A DNA stretch of 49,283 nucleotides from Acidimicrobiia bacterium (GTDB lineage Bacteria > Actinomycetota > Acidimicrobiia > Acidimicrobiales > SKKL01): the NCBI GenBank assembly GCA_041676705.1, contig JBAYRL010000010.1, positions 1-49,283 on the forward strand. Direction: 5' to 3'. The position numbers and the translations under genes are program-made. Under the pieces are notes generated by a model. It searched no databases and was not told where the DNA came from. It worked only from the letters and a program-made list of their open reading frames with translations. Positions 24,198 to 32,237 of this stretch are shown piece by piece; the stretch's first letter is position 1, and each line of letters begins with the position of its first letter.

Positions 24198-24761
24198 GTG
24201 GTCGTGGCTGCGGTTCTTGCCAAGCGCTGCACTGTAGATCTTATGCATTCTTCAGTAACACACAACATGCAAAGCCCTGAACCGTTCGACGCTGCTTTTT
24301 TGTTAGAAGATGTAGAACACCTTGAACAAGAAGAACTTCGCCGGGCTTTATCTAATCGAGGTATTCAAGGTGTTTGGGTGCATAACATGTTAGCAATCCA
24401 AGGCGATTCTAGCGTTGCTGTTGAAGTACTAGTTGACTATGGGTTCGACCCGACCAGCGCCCTAATCGACCCCGCAATGGTTGACATGTCCCAACAAGAC
24501 CTTCTGACAGATCAACACGACCCTGAAGTGGAATGGGTAACGTTTGATTTATCAGAGTTCACCCAAGACGAACATGGGCGCATAACAGCAATCCTTGAAC
24601 ATTACAACGTCCAGTTTGGGTGGGCTGAAGAACCACTGCTGTCTGTCCCAGAGCATTACACGGCTGTTGTTGAATATCTTTTAGAACATATAGACCATGT
24701 TGATCTTGACAAACTAGACCAAGGTATGCCCCAACTGTTACACAACACCGGATGGTATTAG
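24198..24761 (+). CDS. Hypothetical acidic protein
   Basis: 187 residues from a GTG at 24198; an ATG at 24243 (MHSSVTHNMQ) or 24267 may be the true start, and no clear ribosome binding site decides. The rest is acidic and mostly helical (DAAFLLEDVEHLEQEELRRA; YTAVVEYLLEHIDHVDLDKL), without signal peptide or membrane segment. I recognise no family. It follows greA by 38 bases and shares a bidirectional terminator with the convergent phoH-type gene, so it may be cotranscribed with greA. Confidence 0.75.
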   Translation: MVVAAVLAKRCTVDLMHSSVTHNMQSPEPFDAAFLLEDVEHLEQEELRRALSNRGIQGVWVHNMLAIQGDSSVAVEVLVDYGFDPTSALIDPAMVDMSQQDLLTDQHDPEVEWVTFDLSEFTQDEHGRITAILEHYNVQFGWAEEPLLSVPEHYTAVVEYLLEHIDHVDLDKLDQGMPQLLHNTGWY

Positions 24762-24807
24762 CTACAAGATAACTACCAACTATTAACCTATGACCTAAAC
24801 TTTTAGA

Positions 24808-24841
24808 AACACCCCTACACTATTTTTGGTGTAGGGGTGTT
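24808..24841. terminator. Bidirectional terminator between convergent genes
   Basis: Perfect 13-bp inverted repeat (AACACCCCTACAC / GTGTAGGGGTGTT) with an 8-base loop. It serves the plus-strand gene ending at 24761 and the minus-strand gene ending at 24848. Confidence 0.9.
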
Positions 24842-24847
24842 GTTTGT

Positions 24848-26281
24848 TTAGAGGGCTTGGGCTGCAAGGTCAGCTACAGCGGACCGTTCTCCTCGTTCCA
24901 AATGTAGGTATCCGAACATGGGGTGGTTAGCGAAACTAGCTTTAGCGGCTTCTAGAGCGTTGTTGGTGTCTGAAAGCCAAGGACTGTCAATTTGGGAGGT
25001 GTCACCTACAAGGACTGCTTTCGATCCTTGCCCGATACGTGTGAGCACTGTTTTTAATGTTAACGCGTCAAGGTTTTGTGCTTCGTCTATTAACACGTAG
25101 GTGGCTTGGAGGGAACGTCCTCGTAGATAGGTCACTGATTCCATTCGGAGCTGGTCGTCTTGTTCCCAGCCAGCTAATGTCAACGCTGCTTGTTGGTGGG
25201 ACACGTCGGTACCTAGGGCTACCATAGCGTCAACTATGGCTTGCATCCAGGGACCCATTTTGTCATTTACGGTGCCTGGTAAAAAACCTAGTTCGGCTCG
25301 GCCGACTGACACCACAGGTCTTACGATCATGACTCGGGCGTAATGGTGGTGTTTCGAGTTGGGTTCAAATGTTTGTTCTAACGCTGCAGCTAACGCCAAG
25401 ATTGTTTTGCCGGTACCAGCCTGACCGGATAACGCAACGATGGGGATTTCAGGGTTCAACAGTAAATCTAGCGCTAAGCGTTGTTCTGTGGATCGTGGCT
25501 GTAAACCCCAGGCGGTGGTGTGGGTATCTACTTTTTCTAGTGTGTCGCCCACGTTTCTAGCTAGAACAGATGCTGAGCCACAGACTCCTTGTAGGTATTC
25601 GTTGATACCAAGTTGTTGGGCTGTGGAAAGATCTATTGGGTGTAACGTTTCAATAGGTGCCGTGTTTTGTGTGTGTAGCGTGTCTATTAACTGTTGAGAT
25701 ACCTGCTGTTTTTGCCATCCTTTACGGTTGCGTTCTTGTGTTAATGTTTTTGATGGTAAATAGAGTTGGGCAGCTAACCCTAGCTGCCCGGCTTTTAACC
25801 GAAGAGCGGTGTCTTGTGTGACTACTGTGGTCCGGGAACGTTCTGCATAAGCTAAAGCACAGCCTAATATTCGGTTGTCTGGGGTGTGGATATCTAGCCC
25901 GATTTGTTCTAGCGCCGCTATTTTTGTTTCGGATGAGATACGAAGTGTGGCCCCGTTTGCTATAGCGACTGGTTGGTTTAACGATCCGCCGGCACTGACT
26001 CTTAGTTCTTCAAGGTGTCGTAACACTTCCCTGGCTGCTTGCCCTACGCTGTCTTGACGTATTTTGTGTTGGTCTAGTTCTTCAACGACCACAAACGGTA
26101 GCACTACATCGGTATCTGGGAACGCTAGGATCGCGTCAGGGTCTGCTATTAGCACACTTGTGTCTAGCGTGACTGTGTTGCAATAAGAATAGCGGTTTGT
26201 GTTTGTAGCAAGGTCTAGGTTAGCTGAATGGTCAGCATCATGTGGCAAAGCAGCTCCTTCACTGGTTGTGCTGTTTAACAT
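24848..26281 (-). CDS. PIN-PhoH ATPase (PhoH2 / YlaK type)
   Basis: 477 residues from the ATG at 26281; a GTG at 26308 is an alternative. The N-terminal PIN ribonuclease domain (about 40-180) shows LDTSVLIADP, VVVEELDQHK, DNRILGCALA and TQDTALRLKA with its acidic residues. The C-terminal PhoH-type ATPase has Walker A G-Q-A-G-T-G-K-T, RPVVSVGRAELGFLPG, and Walker B VLIDEAQNL followed by VLVGDTSQID. In actinobacteria such proteins (PhoH2) have been described as RNA helicase-ribonucleases and sometimes as toxin parts. No antitoxin gene sits beside it here. It is likely an RNA-unwinding ribonuclease. Confidence 0.9.
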   Translation of the reverse strand: MLNSTTSEGAALPHDADHSANLDLATNTNRYSYCNTVTLDTSVLIADPDAILAFPDTDVVLPFVVVEELDQHKIRQDSVGQAAREVLRHLEELRVSAGGSLNQPVAIANGATLRISSETKIAALEQIGLDIHTPDNRILGCALAYAERSRTTVVTQDTALRLKAGQLGLAAQLYLPSKTLTQERNRKGWQKQQVSQQLIDTLHTQNTAPIETLHPIDLSTAQQLGINEYLQGVCGSASVLARNVGDTLEKVDTHTTAWGLQPRSTEQRLALDLLLNPEIPIVALSGQAGTGKTILALAAALEQTFEPNSKHHHYARVMIVRPVVSVGRAELGFLPGTVNDKMGPWMQAIVDAMVALGTDVSHQQAALTLAGWEQDDQLRMESVTYLRGRSLQATYVLIDEAQNLDALTLKTVLTRIGQGSKAVLVGDTSQIDSPWLSDTNNALEAAKASFANHPMFGYLHLERGERSAVADLAAQAL

Positions 26282-26431
26282 TGTGATGAATCTGTGTGTT
26301 TGACACACAACCCGACACAGACCTATAAGCGTCTTGTTGTGGATGTTTTTGTGGGGTGTTGGTAGCGGTTGCGGTGCGCACAGGTAGTTGCTGTCTGGTC
26401 ACAAAACAGGTGGGGTAAGGTAACACTAGCT

Positions 26432-27790
26432 ATGTCTAGAACTTCTCAGAAACGGGCTGTCTCGGTGGCTGTGCCGATCACTGGGAGAGTTGCGTTTAAC
26501 CGCCAAGGCCATTCGTTTGTTACTAACAATGGTGTCAGTGTTGCCCATATCCCGAACAGGTTGACAAAAGGGTTGCTTTCTGGGGATCAGATTAACACTA
26601 CCTCCACAGTTGGGCAGTGTGATCACCGGTCTAAACAAGGTGTTTCACAACTGTTGCCTCAAGTTAGAGCGGTTAATGTGGTTGAACGTCCGTTGCGGTC
26701 TGTTTGGGGCCAAGTTGAAGATCAACAGCTAAAAATCGGGGCGCCAGCTGGTAACGCTACGTTGTCTATTGTTAACCCTGAACATGTGAGACAACGCCAA
26801 ACATGGGGTATCGCGCATAACGGTACTGTTGTTACCCAACCAACACCGCATGACACTACTAGTTCGATATCGGCACAACTTCTTGCTACCTATGGGTATT
26901 GGCCTGTTTTACCACCAATCCAAACTGGTATCGAGGGTAGAGTTGTAGGGTGTCGTCCTGTTGTTGAGGCTGTCGCTCTTGACAGTTTTAGTGACAGTGT
27001 AGCGGAGGACGCTATCACTATTTGTGAAACATCAGGTTTGGTAACTGTATGGGTTGTTGATGTGCCCAGTGTTGTTTCTAAAGATAGTTTCCCGGAACAA
27101 GCCGCACGGTCTGTGGGGGAGGCTTGTTACACTCCTGGGGCGGTCGCCCCAATTTTTGATATTAGTGTCGCTAAACATACCGGGTTTTCGTTGTATCAAC
27201 CTAAACCGGCGGTAGGGGTTTCGTTTCTGGTGGAACGTTGCGGGAAAATAGTTCCTGTTGGGGTGGTTCGTTCTAATGTCGTGTTGGTTAACAAACACAC
27301 TTTCGAAACCGGTCTCCCACAACTGGTGAGCTTTGCCACCGCGAAACAGGTAGTGAAACGTCTTGAACAACGGTGGGAACCTTCTACAGGATCTATAGGT
27401 TTAACCTCTGCTGACACGTATGGGTTGTTTATGCGTTCAGCTAATATTGCTGCCACGATTTTGGTTAGTGAAACACAGTTTCCGCTTATTTATCGTCGGG
27501 TGGTAGACACTCCTCATAACGGTCAAGGTCCACGCCAGGTAGGTGCCTATGTAGCAGAACCAACCTTACGGCCCGATCTTGACGTGTTCGCTTATGCTCG
27601 TTTCACTTCCCCTTTGAGACGCTACGCCGATTTTGTGAATCTGCGTAGTTTGCGCCAACTCGGAACGGGGTGTGACCGTGATGCGGATAGCAGCGTTTTT
27701 CCTGACCCTGAATTTTTGAACTCGCGATCGGCTGATGCAAGAGCTTTAGCTACCCAACTCCACAAACAAGCGGGCCGATCACAGCACTAA
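26432..27790 (+). CDS. RNB-domain (RNase II/R family) protein with altered active site
   Basis: 452 residues from the ATG at 26432 (AAGG eleven bases upstream). The RNB domain is recognisable at its end: MRSANIAATILVS, FPLIYRRV, and YARFTSPLRRYADFVNLRSL, a hallmark of 3'-5' exoribonucleases of the RNase II family. The acidic metal-binding motif, normally D-x5-D-x-D-D, reads A-L-D-S-F-S-D-S-V-A-E-D-A-I (182-195). By alignment with E. coli RNase II, Asp207 becomes Val190 and Asp209 becomes Glu192, while the first and last Asp remain. Activity may be weak or lost. The C-terminal S1 domain of RNase R is absent. It runs divergently from the PIN-PhoH gene, another RNA enzyme. Confidence 0.8.
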   Translation: MSRTSQKRAVSVAVPITGRVAFNRQGHSFVTNNGVSVAHIPNRLTKGLLSGDQINTTSTVGQCDHRSKQGVSQLLPQVRAVNVVERPLRSVWGQVEDQQLKIGAPAGNATLSIVNPEHVRQRQTWGIAHNGTVVTQPTPHDTTSSISAQLLATYGYWPVLPPIQTGIEGRVVGCRPVVEAVALDSFSDSVAEDAITICETSGLVTVWVVDVPSVVSKDSFPEQAARSVGEACYTPGAVAPIFDISVAKHTGFSLYQPKPAVGVSFLVERCGKIVPVGVVRSNVVLVNKHTFETGLPQLVSFATAKQVVKRLEQRWEPSTGSIGLTSADTYGLFMRSANIAATILVSETQFPLIYRRVVDTPHNGQGPRQVGAYVAEPTLRPDLDVFAYARFTSPLRRYADFVNLRSLRQLGTGCDRDADSSVFPDPEFLNSRSADARALATQLHKQAGRSQH

Positions 27791-28155
27791 ACAACACCCT
27801 GCCCTAAAACGTCGGGTTTTGTGGTTTTCAGGGTGAAACACATTTGAAATGTCTCGTGTTTTGGGGGTTAGGGATAGTGTCAGATGTGGGGTCTTGTGAG
27901 CTACGAAAGTTTCACTCAACACTTGTTGTTAAAGTGTGTTCCGTTCGGTTACAGCCGCTAGTTTTGTGCTGAGCCCCTTGTTTTTACGAAAAACGGCTTA
28001 CACCGGGTGGCTCAGCTTCTTAACTACATGGTTTTCTGTGTGAGCTGTCTTGTGAGGACACACGGGCTTTTTGTTTGAACCTATATTTTTACAGTTAGTG
28101 TCGCAGAGGTCCTAAACAGTAGCACGGTTGGGCCGTGACCATCGGTAGTGTTTTG
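27791..28155. other. Intergenic region with possible small RNA
   Basis: 365 bases between an RNB gene and a broken prepilin gene. CACCCTG / CAGGGTG (27795-27835) may end the RNB transcript. The right half holds the structured candidate at 27968-28073. No gene seen. Confidence 0.5.
27968..28073 (+). ncRNA. Candidate small RNA with terminator
   Basis: GCTGAGCC (27968-27975) pairs perfectly with GGCTCAGC (28009-28016). Nested inside is GTTTTT-acg-AAAAAC (27980-27994). A second hairpin follows (TGTC / GACA near 28045-28060) and then GGGCTTTTTG. Two stems and a T-run on one strand in a gene-free region suggest a short RNA. It matches no RNA class I know (not tmRNA, SRP or RNase P by motif). Confidence 0.35.
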
Positions 28156-29523
28156 TTACGGTTCCGCTACCAGCACAGGTATAAGCTGGACGGTGGTGTT
28201 CCCATTCCCCAACCGACCGTTACCACCATTGCCCCATCAGTAGACATCCCCACCTATAGTTAGCATACACGAGTGGCTTTCCCCTGCGATGATCCCCATA
28301 GAACTGTGATTGCCTACCACTTTGACTGGTGTGGTCTGCTGGTTGGTGTTCCCGGTCCCCAACTGACCATTGACACTTGAACCCCAGCAGTAGGCGTCAC
28401 CAGCTGTGGTAACTCCACAGGTGTGTGAGCTGTTAGCAGAGATCTCTTTAAAGTTGTGGTTGCCTGACACTTTTACAGGTGAGGTACGGGTGGTGGTGTT
28501 CCCGATCCCTAACTGGCCACGAGTACCAGCTCCCCAGCAGTAGGCGTCACCACCCACAGTCAGAGCACACGAGTGATCCCCACCTGCGGAGACAGACTCG
28601 TAACTGTGGTTGCCTGACACTTTTACAGGGGTGTGTTGGTCTATGCTGCTCCCGTAACCTAATCGGCCGTTACCACCACTTCCCCAGCAGTAGGCGTCAC
28701 CGTCTGTGGTTAGCGCACACTAATGGTTGAAACCAGCAGTGATCTCTCGGAAGTTAAGATGACTTGAGACTTTGGTGGGTGTGGTCTGGTCTATAACATT
28801 CCCGATTCCCAACTGGCCATAATTGTTCCGGCCCCAGCAGTAGGCATCACCGTTTGAGGTTATCCCGCACGAGTGCTCCTCACTTGCAGCGGTTTGCGCC
28901 CAGAACCCTGATTCCGGCTCAGGTTCGGTAGTGGTCGTTGTTGAGACTGGTTGTTCTGGTTGTGCGGTGGTGTTGTCGATACCTGGTATTTGCTTGTTTG
29001 TGACCGCTTCGGACGGAGAACTTTCACCAATAGCATCTAGGTTGGTTACACAGCCGCCTTGGGAAGCACCGGTTTGAGGGGCTGCTACTACACATGCTCC
29101 AGCATCCAACGCCACAACCATCAATAAGGTGTCGAGAGAACGGGAAAAGGTGAGCTCGGACACCTCAGGCCACACATCTGCTTCGGTAACCACTACCCCA
29201 TGATCATCAGCAACAACACCAACGCTCAGGGCTTGGGTTGGGGGCCAATCTTCTAACACACTCATAACAGCATCGAGCCCATCCTGAGTATCCCACCGAT
29301 CTGCACCTGATATGGCGAGCAGGGCTTGGGCTTCACGAGCCACCGATTTCAACGCAGCAAGCTCAGCTTGTTCACGGGTTTTAGTGAAAACGTTTTGGAA
29401 TGATACGAACACTGCGAACACCCACATACTCACCCACCACTAAACCCAAAATGATTTCTACAAGAGTTAAACCTCTATGAACATAGGTAGGGGTAGCGGG
29501 TTTTGGGGTGGCTAATGGCATGT
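28156..29523 (-). pseudogene. Broken RCC1-repeat prepilin-like gene
   Basis: The layout matches the intact copy at 9286-10980. It begins MPLATPKPATPTYVHRG with the prepilin site before LTLVEIILGLVVG, then the frame shifts inside the helix near 29,425. The next frame carries REAQALLAISGADRWDT through DVWPEVSELTF, GACVV, GGCVTNLDAIGESS, a Thr/Glu/Pro linker and five RCC1-type repeats. Two in-frame stops interrupt the repeats: a TAG in the HSC motif at about 28,721 (Ser codon TCG to TAG) and a TGA in the AYCWG motif at about 28,234 (Cys to stop). Beyond them the reading goes on to the natural end, VLVAEP and a stop at 28156. It has five repeats against seven in the intact copy. The long preserved length suggests recent loss or use as a donor. 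Confidence 0.92.
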
Positions 29524-29965
29524 CGCGTTACTGTTCCTACCGGACACCACGAATCCGACAGGTGTAGTTAAATCCGATTAGGACCCCGGCTCTAGTGTCG
29601 TTGACTGCAGGATAGGTGGTCTTTGGGCCTTACAGGACATCATGATAAGGGAAGCTGCCCGCCATGGTGTGTTTTCTGTTCTGATCGGGTCCGCTGTGCC
29701 ATCAACAACCTTTACTACCTTGTGTTTGTGAGGCTTTTGGGGCTGTGTGTTTGGTGGGATACCTAACACACAGCCCCTCTCACTGGATCAACATCCCACA
29801 TGCAGGTTGTTCTGTGACTGGGAACAACACTAAACCTTGTTACCAGCCACAACCCCTGTCCCATAACAGGTGATGATCGCAACTTTATTTCACGGTTGTA
29901 AGGTGGAGACACACAAAAATGAAGGGAACTCCATATAGAGTTCCCTTCTATCATAACTACACGGT
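29524..29965. other. Intergenic region between rtcB and a broken prepilin gene
   Basis: 442 bases; G/T-rich in its left half, C/A-rich around 29,760-29,840. Apart from the rtcB terminator, nothing recognised. Short frames have no support. Confidence 0.5.
29921..29948 (-). terminator. Terminator of rtcB
   Basis: Perfect 11-bp inverted repeat (GAAGGGAACTC / GAGTTCCCTTC) with a 6-base loop, followed on the minus strand by ATTTTTGTG, 18 bases past the rtcB stop. Confidence 0.88.
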
Positions 29966-31147
29966 TTAGGTGCCTTTGTAGTTCAAAACTTGGTTTAGAG
30001 TGTGTGTTTTTCGTACCAGGTCTGTTTGGTCTGCCATAACTTGCTCAATGTTTTTGTATGAGCTTGGAATTTCGTCAACCAACTTTTCAGCTTTGGTTTC
30101 TAACCACACTTTACCTCGCATTTCGTTTGCTAAATCTTCGGTACTAAACGTACGTTTTGCTTTAGTGCGAGACATTTTTCGGCCTGCTCCGTGGGAGCAT
30201 GAGTTCCACGACAACGGGTTCCCGAGCCCTTCTACTATGTAACTGTTGGTACCCATCGAACCTGGGATGATTCCCCGATCGCCTACAGCTGCTTTTATAG
30301 CGCCTTTTCTGGTGATCCATACTGGTCGCATATCTGATGGGTTGTTGTTGAACGGAAACAGTTCTTGTTGGGCGAAGTTGTGGTGACAGTTGATTATTTC
30401 AACGGTATTACCTGCCCCAACAAAGTTGTAAAACTCGGTAGTGATGGTGCCCAACATGGTTTCGCGGTTGCCAAGTGCATAGCGCTGCGCCCAAAGCATG
30501 TCTGCAATGTACGCTTGGAACTCTGGGGTGTTTTCCATAAAATACGCCAAATTTGGGTCTTCTAAACGTTCCTCTAGATGTTCTGCTAGCTGTTTTGCTT
30601 TGGTTATATGGTGTTGTGCTAGCTGATTACCGATTCCACGAGAACCTGAGTGTAGAACTAGCCATACCTGCTCATTTTCATCTAAGCAGACTTCTACAAA
30701 ATGGTTACCTGACCCTAAAGTCCCGAACTGTGTTAAAGCTGTTTGGGTTTGTTTAGTTTCCAGCTGTTGAGGGGTAGGGTTTTTGGCCATAAACTCCAAC
30801 GCCGGGTCACCAGCATGTTTGTGAGAGTTACCAACCCCAGCTGGTACTTTAGCCCCCAAAATGTTTAGGAACGGGTTCAGATCCTCAGGTAGGTCTGAAG
30901 CTGACAACGAAGTTTGGGTGGCGGCCATCCCACATCCGATATCGACCCCTACAGCTGAGGGTATAATGGCGTTGCGGGTAGAGATAACGCTACCTACAGT
31001 GGCACCTATACCAAGATGCGCATCGGGCATTAAAGCTACGTGGCTTTCAATGATCGGTAGTCTCGACAGTGTTTCTGCCTGGCGGAGAGTCCCATCGTCA
31101 AGGGATGATGCCCAACTCCACAACCGGTCGTTGATTTGTTTCACCAT
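29966..31147 (-). CDS. rtcB: tRNA/RNA-splicing ligase RtcB
   Basis: 393 residues, typical for the short bacterial form. RtcB joins 2',3'-cyclic phosphate or 3'-phosphate RNA ends to 5'-OH ends, using GTP and manganese. Metal and active-site motifs are present: PDAHLGIGATVGSV, GVDIGCGM with Cys72, LGSGNHFVEV, LHSGSRGIGN, NCHHNFA, the SHGAGRKMSR motif with the histidine guanylylated in this family, and the end TLNQVLNYKGT. The start is an ATG preceded by AGAAAG. No archease or rtcA/rtcR gene is nearby. It is probably for RNA repair. Confidence 0.96.
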   Translation of the reverse strand: MVKQINDRLWSWASSLDDGTLRQAETLSRLPIIESHVALMPDAHLGIGATVGSVISTRNAIIPSAVGVDIGCGMAATQTSLSASDLPEDLNPFLNILGAKVPAGVGNSHKHAGDPALEFMAKNPTPQQLETKQTQTALTQFGTLGSGNHFVEVCLDENEQVWLVLHSGSRGIGNQLAQHHITKAKQLAEHLEERLEDPNLAYFMENTPEFQAYIADMLWAQRYALGNRETMLGTITTEFYNFVGAGNTVEIINCHHNFAQQELFPFNNNPSDMRPVWITRKGAIKAAVGDRGIIPGSMGTNSYIVEGLGNPLSWNSCSHGAGRKMSRTKAKRTFSTEDLANEMRGKVWLETKAEKLVDEIPSSYKNIEQVMADQTDLVRKTHTLNQVLNYKGT

Positions 31148-31309
31148 TTGTTACACACTTCTTTCTTATAATTGGTCTCATGTGCGAGACCCTCATAACT
31201 GTTTCTGGGATCACCACAAAAACAAGCACTGATCTTTGGCGGGGAACACGTTTCGGGGTCGGGTTTGTGCTAGTTGTTCTTACCAGTGTCCCTATAACTG
31301 TGGGTAGGT

Positions 31310-32224
31310 ATGCGACGTCTCAGTTTCACAAGCCTTTTTATTATGGTTGTTACCACTGTAGGTTTGTGGTTTGGAACGTCGAACGCGTTTGGTGCTACAG
31401 ATCCGTATGGGGGTGGTGTAGATATCACTTTAGGTGCTGGTTTGGGAGGTAATCAGTTATCTTTTGTTACTTCTAGTGGGGTTGATTCGCTGATCTGGTC
31501 GCCACAAAGTCTCGCCGATCTTGATCCTATCAGTGGGGCGTTGTCCCCCACCTCGGTGTTGTCTATGGGTGGCGAACAACAAGTAGTAGTTGCCGATCTT
31601 TTATCGATTGGGGCTATCGGGGAAGACGCTTTAAACGCAGCGGTTGCGGCCCGCCAACTTGCTGAAGAACGTCGCCAAGCGGAACTAGCACGAAAAGCGG
31701 AAGAAGCTAAAGCTTTAGCAGGAACCCAGAACGTTATCGGTCCAGATGGTTGCCCAACTTCGGTGCTGCCTAACGGGTTACGTAACGGGGCAGAGTCAGT
31801 TGGGGTTTATGAGATTTGTAAGCGTTCTGTTGAACAAGCACCAACCGCAGAAGCAGCTAAAGCTGTGATTTGGGCTATACAACAAATCGGGTCCCCCTAT
31901 TCACAAGCCGAGCGGAACAAGGTAGGTATTTTTGATTGTTCTTCTTTAGTGTCCCGGTCTTGGCAAGCGGCTGGGGTGCCTATAGCGCCACCTGGTCAAA
32001 ACGCTCAAACTACCGCTACTATCAGGGCTGCTCGTTGGGCTGTCGAAATTGATAGTTCTCAACAAAAACCTGGGGATCTTATTTTTTCGTCGCCTGGTCA
32101 CGTGGCCATGGTTTTAGCGGACGGTTGGATGGTACACACGTACCGTTACAATGATTTTGTCCATATTGCACCCATCTACAAAAACCCTTACACCGTCCGC
32201 AGGGTCGACCCTACTAAGGTGTGA
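31310..32224 (+). CDS. Secreted NlpC/P60 peptidoglycan hydrolase
   Basis: 304 residues. There is an N-terminal signal peptide (hydrophobic core FTSLFIMVVTTVGLWFG, cut near SNAFGA). A linker domain of about 75 residues follows, then an Ala/Glu/Arg-rich helix (EERRQAELARKAEEAKALAG) of the coiled-coil type common before such domains. The C-terminal NlpC/P60 domain (about 180-304) has the catalytic cysteine in F-D-C-S-S-L-V and the histidine in S-P-G-H-V-A-M-V. It should cleave stem peptides in the cell wall, between D-Glu and the diamino acid. The next gene, 13 bases downstream, is also a wall enzyme, so they form an operon. It is divergent from rtcB. Confidence 0.88.
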   Translation: MRRLSFTSLFIMVVTTVGLWFGTSNAFGATDPYGGGVDITLGAGLGGNQLSFVTSSGVDSLIWSPQSLADLDPISGALSPTSVLSMGGEQQVVVADLLSIGAIGEDALNAAVAARQLAEERRQAELARKAEEAKALAGTQNVIGPDGCPTSVLPNGLRNGAESVGVYEICKRSVEQAPTAEAAKAVIWAIQQIGSPYSQAERNKVGIFDCSSLVSRSWQAAGVPIAPPGQNAQTTATIRAARWAVEIDSSQQKPGDLIFSSPGHVAMVLADGWMVHTYRYNDFVHIAPIYKNPYTVRRVDPTKV

Positions 32225-32237
32225 CGCACACACAACC

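Noticed and set aside
24848..26281. Toxin-antitoxin pair with the PIN-PhoH gene
   Set aside because: No small antitoxin gene overlaps or directly precedes it; the neighbour upstream is the divergent RNB gene.
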